From positions 214,503-259,246 of the forward strand of contig SSNU01000045.1 in assembly GCA_012064415.1 (NCBI GenBank): a DNA stretch of 44,744 bases. Reading direction: 5' to 3'. The stretch is from Gyrodactylus bullatarudis. Its lineage: Eukaryota > Platyhelminthes > Monogenea > Gyrodactylidea > Gyrodactylidae. Below the pieces are notes generated by a model, which was not told where the DNA came from, did not search any database, and saw only the letters and a program-made list of their open reading frames with translations. Below are positions 22,301 through 34,300 of the stretch, piece by piece; positions within the stretch are counted from its first letter, which is position 1; each line of letters begins with the position of its first letter. The translations under genes and the position numbers were made by a program.

Positions 22301-25300
22301 CTAGTCTCGCAGTCAATGATTATTTACTGATCTAAAGTTGGGAATCCATGATTATTACAGAAATCTCAATTTTTTCAACAAGAATTCAAGTTTGTTAAAG
22401 ATTTTCTGGAATCCTACTCATGTTGCCAACTTTTACCATTTATAGAAAAAAATTATTTTTATGAAAATCATAGTCATTTTTCAAATTTTGATTTGGCGCC
22501 AAAATCCCAGTTTTTTCTAATTTTGAACTGAATTTTTTTAATGATTTGAGAGTGGGAAGGTGATCAAAAGAGTTTTTTCAGGATCAAGATCAGATAAAAA
22601 AAGCTGAATAACACTGTCGAACTATCTAAAGTTTCCCCATTTTTGAGAGACTTCGAATCATCGAAATTTCGCTCCCAAACGATAATGTGATTATGCATTA
22701 GATCAGATTCAGTTGAATTGATTTTTCTTGTCTAATCCTGATCTTGATAAAACTCTTTCGATCACCCTCCCACTTTCAAATCAGTAAAACCTTTCAGCTC
22801 AATGTTCGAAAAAATGGGATTTTGGCGCCAAATGGGAATTTGAAAAATGACCATAATTTTCATAGAAATAATTTTTTTTCAGAATTTTTTTCCTCAAGCG
22901 GTAAAAGTGGGCAGCATGAGTAGGATTCCAGAAAATCTTTAACAAATTCGAATTCTAGATGAAAAAATTTATAATTTTCTGAAAAGCATAAATTCCCATC
23001 TTCATATTAATTAGGTGTAGATAGATTATTCAAATTTACCCTATTTTTCTAGTCTATGAAGATAATACAGATTGTACACGAAGTAATGAAGAACGAACGA
23101 ATCGTGTACGTTTCGATGCCCCTATCGCAGCTGACGAAATCGATAAACCTGTGAGTTATTTATTCTTATTATATAAAGCTAATTTAGTCATCTATGATTT
23201 TTTCACAAAGAATTCAAATATGATGAATAGTTTTTTGAATCCAGATCACCTTTACCACTTTAAACAATTTAGCAAAAAAATTCTAGAAAAAAATTATATG
23301 GTATAATTTTTTGTATGTTTTTTAAATTTCGATTTGGCGCCAAATTCCCTTTTCACTAAAAGTGGTAGATTGGTAAAAAAATATTTTTAGGAACAAGATC
23401 AGACAAGAAAACTAATAATGCTGAATATGATCTGATGATTTACCTCATTACACTGTGCGCAAAAAAATTTATACTCAGCTGATTTCGAATCTGGTAATCA
23501 TTTTGAATATAAAAGCGTTGACCTAAAGTTTAGGATCATATTTTCCTTCAGAAGTATGACTCACGTCCCATTAAATTACGCTAAATAAGTTGTTATAACT
23601 TTTTACTGTTTTCGAGTTATTAAATTGATTAGTTTTAATTTTTTCAGCTCAAATTGACGAACAGATTGTTAATTTTTTATTAATATAGGAGGAACAAAAA
23701 TAGAATCAAGTAATTTTAGGTACTTTAGGGGTGTAAAAATTTACAAGGTTCAAAAATAAAACATCATATCACCTTAAAAAAGTATAAAAAAGATGAAAGC
23801 TTCATTTTAAAGAAAATTTTTGCCTCAAATTTGTGCAGTCTTATCATTTGATAATTGAATTTCGATTTCAAAAATTGGAAGTTAAGCGTAAAAATAAATT
23901 TCTTCCCGTCTTTTTTCTCTACCTGGATTCTTCATCATATTCGAATTCTTGATAAAACTCTTGAGATCTTTGTAAAAATCATAGATTCCCAACTCAACCT
24001 ACTTTATATGGGATAAATTTCCGTCATATTCATCATCTATCCTTTATAGAATCCCGATGTGTCCAAGAAGTTGATACCTCCCATTGATATAACATCCATC
24101 GATAAATCTGTGAGTATTTTAATAAATATATAAATTTTTAATCTCAAATTGTCTGCTCTTTTACATAATCGGCTAGTTCCCAGGGTTTCCTGTTAAATTA
24201 GAATAATCGAAAATTTCCAAATTGAGATATGGGAATTCATTAAGAAATTTCTTATCAAGAGTCTTTGTCTATAAGCTTGTATTCAATATTTTAAAAATCA
24301 CTTTATCAACTAAACCGTGAAAAATCTCGCAACGTCAGATTCGAAAAAACTTTTTCACTTGTTATCAATATTAAATTTTATCAGATTATTCTAGAAATAT
24401 ACAACATCCGTTAATTTTATACATTTCTTGAATGCAAATGAAATCTATCCAAATGTGCAAACAAACTTTGTTTTCTCCCATTTTTATCAGGAGTTTAATA
24501 AGACATTCTTATGTGTAATAAGACACATATCATATGGAATTTCCGGTAAGGAATTAGACATGAATTTTGTCCGTTCTCACTCTTCCAATTATAATGAGTT
24601 GTAAAGAAATAAGGAACTGAGCTATTTTCATTGGCTCAAGTGATTTGCTTCTAGTGATAGGAATTAAGATTTTTCTAGATCCTCCCGATAAAGACAAAAA
24701 TTATTGAGTTTTCTTCGTCCCATGTATAAATGAAGAGATCATTTTCAATCCGTTGAGTCAACTTGCTTGGCAGTTAATATGATGAAAGTTTAGTGCTTCT
24801 AAAATGGTATTTAGTCATTATAAATATCCGCATACTTTAAATAGTTTTCTTTCTGATCTGGACTAAGCAGGGTTTATTTAAATTCATTCTTAAAGGCTTA
24901 AAATCTACCTGTCTTGTACAGAAACATGTTATTCTCGACCCATACTTTTAATTCTGAGTGGTTATAATTAAAATCATCTTTAAATCAAGTTATAATTCAA
25001 GTGTTGTATTTAAAAAATTTTTTTCCTCTAGATTTATATAATCTACTTTTCCAATTCATCTTATTTTTTGTTTCATTGATGTTACTTGTCAATTTGCCGA
25101 AACAAAACTAAGAACTAATTTAACAAGAAAATAAATTTCTATATAATTTTTAGTATTTTTAATGAAGCATAAATAAGTATAACTCTTATAAAATAATAAC
25201 AAAAGTTTTTATAGAACCTCAAGATAAACGTATTTTTTTATCCTTGTTTTTTCGTAATTTTACTAACACGACGAAAATTTTCTCCATTATCATACTATGA

Positions 25301-28300
25301 CATTTTCAGATGAAACAAACAACAAGAACAAAAAAACGACTTTTCTTTCCCCTCTCTGATTAAAACGAGAGGTAGTTCATTGATTTCTTTTCATCCTCGA
25401 TCATTTCTTTCTCATCTTATCTGTTTTCTGATGATTAAATGTCATTTTAAATGTCTCAATTTTATTCTTCTTTTCACTTCTCAATCCACAATTCCATTCT
25501 TCTTCAAAAGAACATTTTGATTTTATCAAAGGTCATTGCCTACCCATTCAATTATGAGACCAGATACAGGTGTTTATGTTGATATATATTTTTGAGCAAT
25601 TTCAATATGTCTTTCTACCTATGAGTGACTATATATAAATTTTTCTAAAATTCGAGGAAAATTTTTGAAATCTTTTGTAATTAGATGCTAGAAAAATATT
25701 TTCCCCTAGAGAATTTTAATGAAAACTTTCTGTAAACATATACAAATATCCTTCTACTCAATTTTGGTCAGAAGAGCAATTAGAAAATCTTCTAATTATT
25801 AGCATAAAATGGAATTCTGTGCGTAAAAATTATTCATAGGTTAAAGAAAACCTGAAAACAAGTTTTCCTTCGAAAAACTCTTCAAAGAAATCAAATTGAG
25901 GAAATGATAGAACAGAATAACTTTAACCCTTCCGATACCATAACTGAAGGAATAAAGTTTCAGGCTTAATTCTCTCACAGAATTACCTAAAATGTGATGA
26001 TAAAAGATATTTACCAGGACAAAATTCTATGAAAAATTTTTCTTAAACATAATTTCATCAGGGTCTGATTTATTTTGAAATTCCCATCTACTGGTGAGTA
26101 ATTTAGAGTGAAACTTTGCCAATGAAGGGATTTATTTGAAAGTTAATTGTTTCAAAGACTCAATTAATGTCAAAAAGGATATCTTTTAAATTTCATTCGA
26201 TCTTATTACAAATTAACCTAGATATTGAAGATCTAAGGTAAAAACGGGGGTTGAAAATTGCCCCATTTTTACGAGACTATTGATGGAACTGCTCATTGAT
26301 TTCATGCATAAAAAATATACCTTGTTTTGGATTAACTATTTAGCTTCTACGGAAATTATTATTATTATCTCTGAACATTGATAAGTTTAATCATTTCGAT
26401 CAAGAAGAATCATGAATTAAGAAATTCTACTTCCTTCGGTAAAAATTTAAATATCTATGGCATTCTTATGCCTGGCTAGTAAAAATATAGCATGATAGCA
26501 AACTTAGATAGTTTGTGATATACTATCAAAAAATAATCATAAAAAAATGTTTCAAAATCATTGAAAAAATGACCTGTGGTATCGAAATGGTTAAAATGTA
26601 TATTTTGGAGAGTTCTATTCAATATTTCACCAGGAAGCTAGTTTAAAATTGGAGTTTTTGGTATAAAAATTTTCCGAAATGGGAAAAGCGAGCGACAATG
26701 ATTAAACTCGAATCTGAACTGATCTGAACTTTTTTCAATTTTTTAGAAACTCATTCAAGAAAGTTTATATAAAATCCCCATTTGATGAAATTTTCAACCT
26801 TTTTTTATTCGATTTATATCCAATTTTTTGCAACGTATTTAACAAATCAACGTGGATTAATTGTAATTTTCTAAAATTTTATGTTCTTTAGATGTTAATG
26901 TAAATAAGGTTTCAAAAATATATTCATTTTATTTTAATCAAAGAAATTTACGTTTACATTGAGAAAGAAACTGATCGCAAAACCTAGATAGTCCTAGTTT
27001 GATCCTGAAAGGACAAGATAAAAAGTCAGTAGTTGTCATAAAGACTTATGAGCCACTTTTAATTTTCATGGTTAAAAATTGATCTCGAGAACTCTGATGT
27101 CTCATTCGAAAGCTTAAATAAATATCTTTCTATAAATACGAATTAATATTTTTTAACATGTTTTTATTAGAAAGAATGACACTTATTCCATAATGTTTAC
27201 TTGTGTTTTGAAAATTGAGATTAATGAACTAAAAGCAGTTTGAGCTATATTGCTAAGTTGATATTTTGTTTGAACATCTTGACGCTTCTTTCTTTGAGAT
27301 CATTTTAATAATTATAAAAAAATATATTTTCAAAATTGTAAACTAAATTAATCAGTTTGATAAGATGAAATTCTCGATCAAAAATACACATTTTGAAAGA
27401 ATAACAAAATTGAAAATAGTCCTTTTCCTGCCAAACTACTGATTACATTCAGATGAAGTATGATAGGTGATATTCGAGGTATTTCCAAAATCAATGGGAA
27501 TATTATCAGCATTAATTATCTGGAGTAGAAAAGTATTAATATATAATGGGATATACCAATATATATGGTCAAATAAAATAACTCAATCGAACGCTTAATC
27601 TGTATTAATACCTATTTTCTACTTATTTTTCCAAGCTCAAAATGTTTTACACAAGTACATGAAGATGTTTTAGTGTTCATTATCTTGTATATAATATTTC
27701 ATCTGACACCTATTGTTTTCGACCACTTACTTATTGTTTTTCTATTTATCCCCTTTTTGAAATACACCAAATTCGATAAGTAAAATTCGTCGATTTGAAT
27801 CTCTACTAAAAATAAGAATAAATAAATGTATAAAGTTTATTCACCCAAATGTCTGTCTTTGAAGTTTGTTCTTGATTTCAAAATTATTTCTCTAAATAAA
27901 TATCACACTATGCTCCCTCTACCCCACCGTTTTCGCTCAGTATAAAATTAATCAGTTCATTTTCCTCACATGTCTGGAAGTTATTCTTCTTAATAATTTT
28001 TCCCCATATACAAAAATTTGAGTAAATCTTCTCTCGATTGCAGAGAGAGAAAGAGAGCGAATCATAGAATATTCTAAAAATAAAATTTGTCACACAGTTT
28101 CTTCAACATCATCATTTCTATGATCACATTGAAAAAAGTTATTTTTAGTCTTTTATCTCATCTGGTAGAATATTGAAGTTCGTCATAATTAGACATGGTT
28201 TTAGTTCAATTATTTCTTTGACTTCATTTCCATTTTTTTCTGGTTACTGGCTGAATTTTGTGGTAGATTTACAGTGTACATTGTACAATCTGCCTCATTC

Positions 28301-31300
28301 AAAAAATCCAAAAAATAATCGTCCGACTTCTTAAAAGACCTAACTTGGACTATAAAATCCACTAAAATTTGAATTATATTAAAATAAATACAATCTGAAA
28401 GAGCTTTATTCGCTGATGGTTTCCGCGTTGTTCTGCTCCGTAATTTAAATGGAAAATCTGTCTTACATCTCTAGTTGTTCCTTGTCTACAAAAACCCATT
28501 GTCAGGTTTCTTACTTGTCTGTGAAATATTTTTTTGTTACTGAATATTATTATGATTTTTATTGATTCTTTTTCTTTGATTACCCTGTCTGATATTAACA
28601 AAATCTCCTGGGTGAATTCTCTTAAATAGTGTTGATTCACATATTCTAATAAATATCTAACTGATAACACATTAGTTAAAACATGATGGGTTTTTCGTGT
28701 AATTTTTCATATCTGTCCAAAAATACGCTTTAAAGAATAATAGAATGATTAATCCGGAATTTCTACTTTCATTTTTAGGGCTTGTTTTTGAATAAATTCT
28801 ATCCCATCACATTCTAGGATAAAATAATTTTGGTTTAATTTTTTTTGAATTAATAATTAACTTTTTGAATAATAGCATAAAAAACAGCGTATTCCTCTTA
28901 AGAATTAAGTATTATGAGTTTCAAGTTGCATTAGAGTATAAGCAAAATTATAACCTCCATGTTCTTTAGCATTTTTCTCAAACATTCAAAAATTCAAAAT
29001 ATTCCCTTGAGAAACTCATAAACTAAACTAAAGGATCACTTCTGAACATTTTTGATCTATATAATTTCCCTTACGATAAAAATGTATCATACTACCAACA
29101 TGAACTGAATCGAAATATCAGATCCATGCAAAACCACATTGAAATCAACAAAACTTTTCAACTCAAAGTTCAAAAAATGGGAATTTGGCGCTACTTCAAG
29201 ATTTCAAATTTGTCGTATTTTCCTTAAAATTTGATTTTTTCTAAATTTTTTTTCTCCGTATCGTGTAAGAGGGCCTCACGATCTAGATTCCAAAAATTCT
29301 TTATCTCTCTAACCGATTTTAATTAGCGTTGACAGCTATATATGATTTGAAAACAAAATTTTCAATAATGTGATGAAGATTTTCTGAAATACCGATCCTA
29401 AATTTCTCTAGGACAGACAGGTAAAAGTTTATTATTCAAAGGTTTGGCTATTTCGAGACTCCATTTATGAGAGTAACTCATTAGCTGAATGTTTTGAAAT
29501 GAGAAAGATGATATAGAAATTGAATTAAAATGATAATTTCAAGCAGAGAAAACTATATTACAGAGAAAAATTGACAAATTCAAAATTCCAATTTTGAAAT
29601 AGATATTGTGATATAGTTAGACAATTATTTTAATGGTCAGGAGAAGATTTTAAAAAACGAATGTATTTAAAAATTTAATGAAAGATTAATTATTCCAACA
29701 TTGATTTTCTAACGCTAATAATACTGAATAAAAAATCTCCAATATTGTATTAATCAAAGTTTTTTGACTAATTGTGATCATTAAAATCGACTTTTGATCA
29801 CTCTCTCACATTGAAATCAACAAAAAATTTCAACTCAAAGTTCAAAAAATGGGAATTTGGCGCTACTTCAAGATTTCAAATTTGTCGTATTTTCCTTAAA
29901 ATTTGATTTTTTCTAAATTTTTTTTTCTCCGTATCGTGTAAGAGGGCCTCACGATCTAGATTCCAAAAATTCTTTATCAAATTTGATGAAGAAATTGAGA
30001 ATTTTGTAAAAACCATAAATTCCTATCTTCATAAACCTTAAAAATGTGTATTTCCACAGTAAAGGATGGCCATTTTGTTATGGTTCTGTTTACTCAAATT
30101 TAATGGACCGTTTGACTTTATTCTAGAAATTTCACTCCTTTTATATTTAACCCTAGAAATGCATTCTTGCCAGTTCTTCCAGAATTATATGACTTTCTTT
30201 TATTAAATTTACCTCTTCTTGGTGAGTCAAGTTAGATCATTATTGTATTGCTAACTTTAAAAAACTATTCAAGATTATTTATCACTATATTGCCCAATGC
30301 TTTTCTTCCAAAAAGGATTTATCCTAATCTCTGATGTATTATTATAATTTATTCTTGAATTATAGAGAATTTTTACCTAAATATACATAGCGCATTATGA
30401 TATTAGTTAAACCAAATTTTCTATTATTACCTCATATTTGATAGACTTTTCCTTTAATCAATATGAGTTATTACCTTGTAATTCAGTCCTATCTAAAACT
30501 TTATCGATTCATTGAACAAAAATTTTTCTCATTTATATTTAGATATCTATTAGGGGGACCAAAAAGAAGACAATAAGTTAAAATAAATTGCCTTTTACTA
30601 GCCTACTAGAAGATAAGTGTTTTTGAATTGCCCATTAGCGTAAAGATTCTAATGAGAATATAAATCATCCAAGACATTTTCCTAGATATAATAATTTAAT
30701 CGTTAAATCGATATACTTTTGAGCATCCTTTAGAAATTACAGTTAAAAAATGAATTTTAAACGATCTAACATCGAATAACAAATAAAAATAACATAAAAA
30801 TATCCCATCTTTCTGTAATAAAACCAGGAAAATCCAACATTTTAAAGAAATCATATAATTATTCATAGATTGAAAAATATCTTGAACATCTAGATATGCA
30901 ACATAATAAATCCCATTACAGGATGTATTTCATAAATACAATTGGAGAGAAATCTCTAGAGCAAGGAAGCAAGAAAATAAAAGAAAATTGGAAATAATTT
31001 GCTGTTTCACGCTCTTTTTCCAATTTGTAATGTATGAGCTTTTGACGAACCTTCCCTAATTTTTTCTTTTTCTTCTCAAAAAGGCTCAAAGCAATAACGG
31101 TCAAACGGAGTCACAACAACACAAGAACGGAGATACATTAAGAGACAGTGAGTTACTATTCATGATTTCTAATTCTGGTTCAAATAAAGGAATAAATAAT
31201 ATGCATGCCATAAAGGATTATTTAGGAATTCAATGTTTCTCAATTAATTTAATCATTTTAATTAATTTATACCTTGTAACTATTAGCATATCGCTTTTTA

Positions 31301-34300
31301 TTGAAGATCTAAAGATGATCCGAAGTTTCAGCATTAAATTGCATCAAATCTTCTAAATCGATATAAATTCTGAGTAAAAGAGTAAATTCTCTTCTTCATA
31401 TCAACTAGCTTTAGATCATCAATTACTGAAAGGTTTATTTCAAAGAATAGGATTCCTTTTTTGCCCGTTGACTTTAAACTATTTTCTTCCTCGGTCGTTC
31501 TTTGTTTCAATTTTTCGGAATCAGAATTCTTCGTTGTATGAATTCTCGAGAGAAGCAATCAAGAACCTTTTTTTCATATGTTAGGAAATAGATACTTAGA
31601 AGATCATTTGAAGATAAGGCATCTAATTTTTGGACCATCTAAAGAAAATATCTAAACATGACGCGTTTCTTCGTTATTGAGAGTCTTAAGGATTCATAGA
31701 TTATATAATTTATTCAAGTGTTTTAGATAATTCCCCAGTAATCCTCTTCTTATCATCAATACACAAGATATAGACTTTCCAGTAACTGATAATCTATCTT
31801 TTTCATCTGTTTTCTAAATAACCCATAATGATTGTATTTTTATTTCAGATAATTCAATTATCAAATTGGTGAGTTGGGATAAAAAAATCTCTAATGTAAA
31901 ACTGATTCTCCTATATAACTATCTACATATGGGGAAATAAAAAATAGTTTTGTTACTTTTGATTCTTAAATTTTATGTCCAAGTTTCAAGTGCATACTCC
32001 AAAATTATCCCGTATATATCCCAGTCTATAAGATTATTTTATTGACACATGAAAAAACAGAAAACTGCTTATGAGAATAGATTTAAATTCAGATCAAATT
32101 TACTACTTATTTTTAAAAAATATCATCTCTTGATCAGGTAATTCGTATCGGAATACAAAAACAGTTATTGATACGAATATTTTATCCTTTTAAATTCGGA
32201 TTTTGATACATATGATTGTAGGCTAAATGTATCGATATTAAAATTTTAAATAGTATTTTTTCAAGCAAATGTTTAAATTGTTTAAATTCTCATAATTAGT
32301 TTTAAGTAAATTCTAATATCGAGAAAAGGGACCCAGGCTCATTCAATTGCGCATTAAAAAATCAAGTAAAAGTCAAGCCCTTTTCAACTAATTTCAACCA
32401 TTGTTATTTATTTCTGAATTGTAATACAATCTTTATTTTACTCAATTTATAGATTATCGAAATCCATCAGCTAAAACAATCTAAGGTATAGGTATATCTC
32501 TCTACCTTTTAAAGTATGAAAAACACTCTCATTATCAGGATTGTCTCCTCCCAGAATAAATCCTTCATAAATCTATGCTTGATAATGCAACAAAAGGGAC
32601 CCGTTTATTTTCTTTTATCATCAGGATGCAAATTAACCACGTTTTCTTTTCATTTGCAAATACATCATTATTATACGAGATAAACTCCTGATAATCCAAT
32701 GATATGAATGATTCTGATTAAAATCTTTAAAATTGAGTTGAAAATTAAAACAAAAATAACGTGATAATTATGCCCTCGAAATATCTATAAAGATATACAT
32801 TTTTATATGTGAATCTTGAGGTTTTGAAGTAACAAAAATTCATGAAAAATTATGATACGACTAGATAATTATCTATCGGTCGTAAAATAACATTTTTTTC
32901 AGAAAAAATAGCATAATTTTCAAAAATTATAGCATATGAAAAATATGTTATACTTTTGAGTAAATTATTTAAAAAAATTTTTTCTTTTGGGAAGCATCCA
33001 AACGTGTGATCAGACATTTAACCCTTTCGGTGTCGATGGACATTTATGTCCATTTTCCAATTTTTTGAACCTTCATAACTCTACCAGTTTGATAGGTTTC
33101 TGGATCATTTAAAGTTTAAATTGAAGCCCCACATTGTTAACTTGCATTAAAAATATTTTTGGCCAAATAACTTGGTATCTTCATAACTAAATTTTTGTTT
33201 TTATAAAAATTGTGAAATAGTCTCGGCACCCCAAGCTTAAAATTTTTCTTCGGCCAGTCAAAAACCTTCAGAACAGGCCTTTTTACGAGATTGAGACGCT
33301 TTAGAAACAGCTTGATTCAAATGAAGAGATGATGATCTAGAAAAATAAGATTTGTTCTCATGTCACCATTTATCTGAAAAGGGGCTTAACCCGGAGAAAT
33401 AGAAAAAATTTGCAATTAATTGGTGGAAAAATAGCATTCGATTTCGAAAAGCAGAAAAATAGCAAAATTATTTTCGTGATGAAATATCCTTGATGCTCAA
33501 GAATGTTGATTTCATAAATCTCATTAAAATTCCAGCAACATATCAAAAATAGCGAAAATACCATCTTGATCCGTCAATTATAATAGGGTCCAAATTATTA
33601 AATTTATAATTCTCAGAAAATTAATTGCTCAAAATTATTATTTTTAGTTAGTTAAAAGGAAAATTTTATTTACAATCCATAGGAACCTCATTCTAGGGTT
33701 TTATTTATTTTTTCTCCAGTGGTTTTAGTTATCAATGAATCATTAATTGAATGAATCCTTTTCCATCATTAGTCACTAATCAATATTAATAAATTGCGTT
33801 AATTGTTGTAGAGGTAAAAAAGTAAACTGAAACTTTGGTTCATTCCCTATAATAGTAATAATCGACTTGAGTTACGTTTATTTTGTAGTTTTATTCATCT
33901 CCCGGGAAATATTTTGACTATGGTTACGTAATTTCAGTTTCAGTTTACTTTGTCGACCTGCAATATTTCATGCTCATGTATTTCATCCTTATTAAATTTT
34001 CATTCATCTACTTTCATAAGCACATATAACTCTTGTTCTTTAACAAATTGGTATTCTTATTCAAATTTAATGCCAACAGATGAAAAGCTATGAGATGGTA
34101 AGATTTTTAATGAATTAACATTGGAAAACAACTAATCGAGTCTCTCTTTTACTTTTCATAACTTTAACCATAATAACTTCTTGCAGAAATATTAGTTTAA
34201 GTTGATTAAACAATATCAACCTAAATTAGACAAAGGCTATTGGATAGAACTGAAGAGAATTTCCATCTTTTCCACTGAAGAAGGTCTATTTTTATCTCAG

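Larger units (their letters stand above)
24110..31083 (+). other. scrib intron 8, 7 kb, repeats only
   Basis: Holds the P3 element (25923-26594) and two near-identical family F fragments (29139-29303 and 29812-30040). I saw no convincing exon or independent gene. The 98-codon minus-strand frame at 28374-28670 has no recognisable domain. Additional small linker exons cannot be excluded. Confidence 0.5.

Noticed and set aside
28374..28670. 98-codon minus-strand frame with an ATG
   Set aside because: No recognisable domain, no supporting splice signals, and it is isleucine-rich with basic patches. Left as non-coding, though a transposon remnant is possible.
32453..32486. Exon-like segment with acceptor ATTTATAG and donor GTATAG
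   Set aside because: In the phase supplied by exon 10 it ends in a stop; it is open only in phase 2, which no upstream exon provides.
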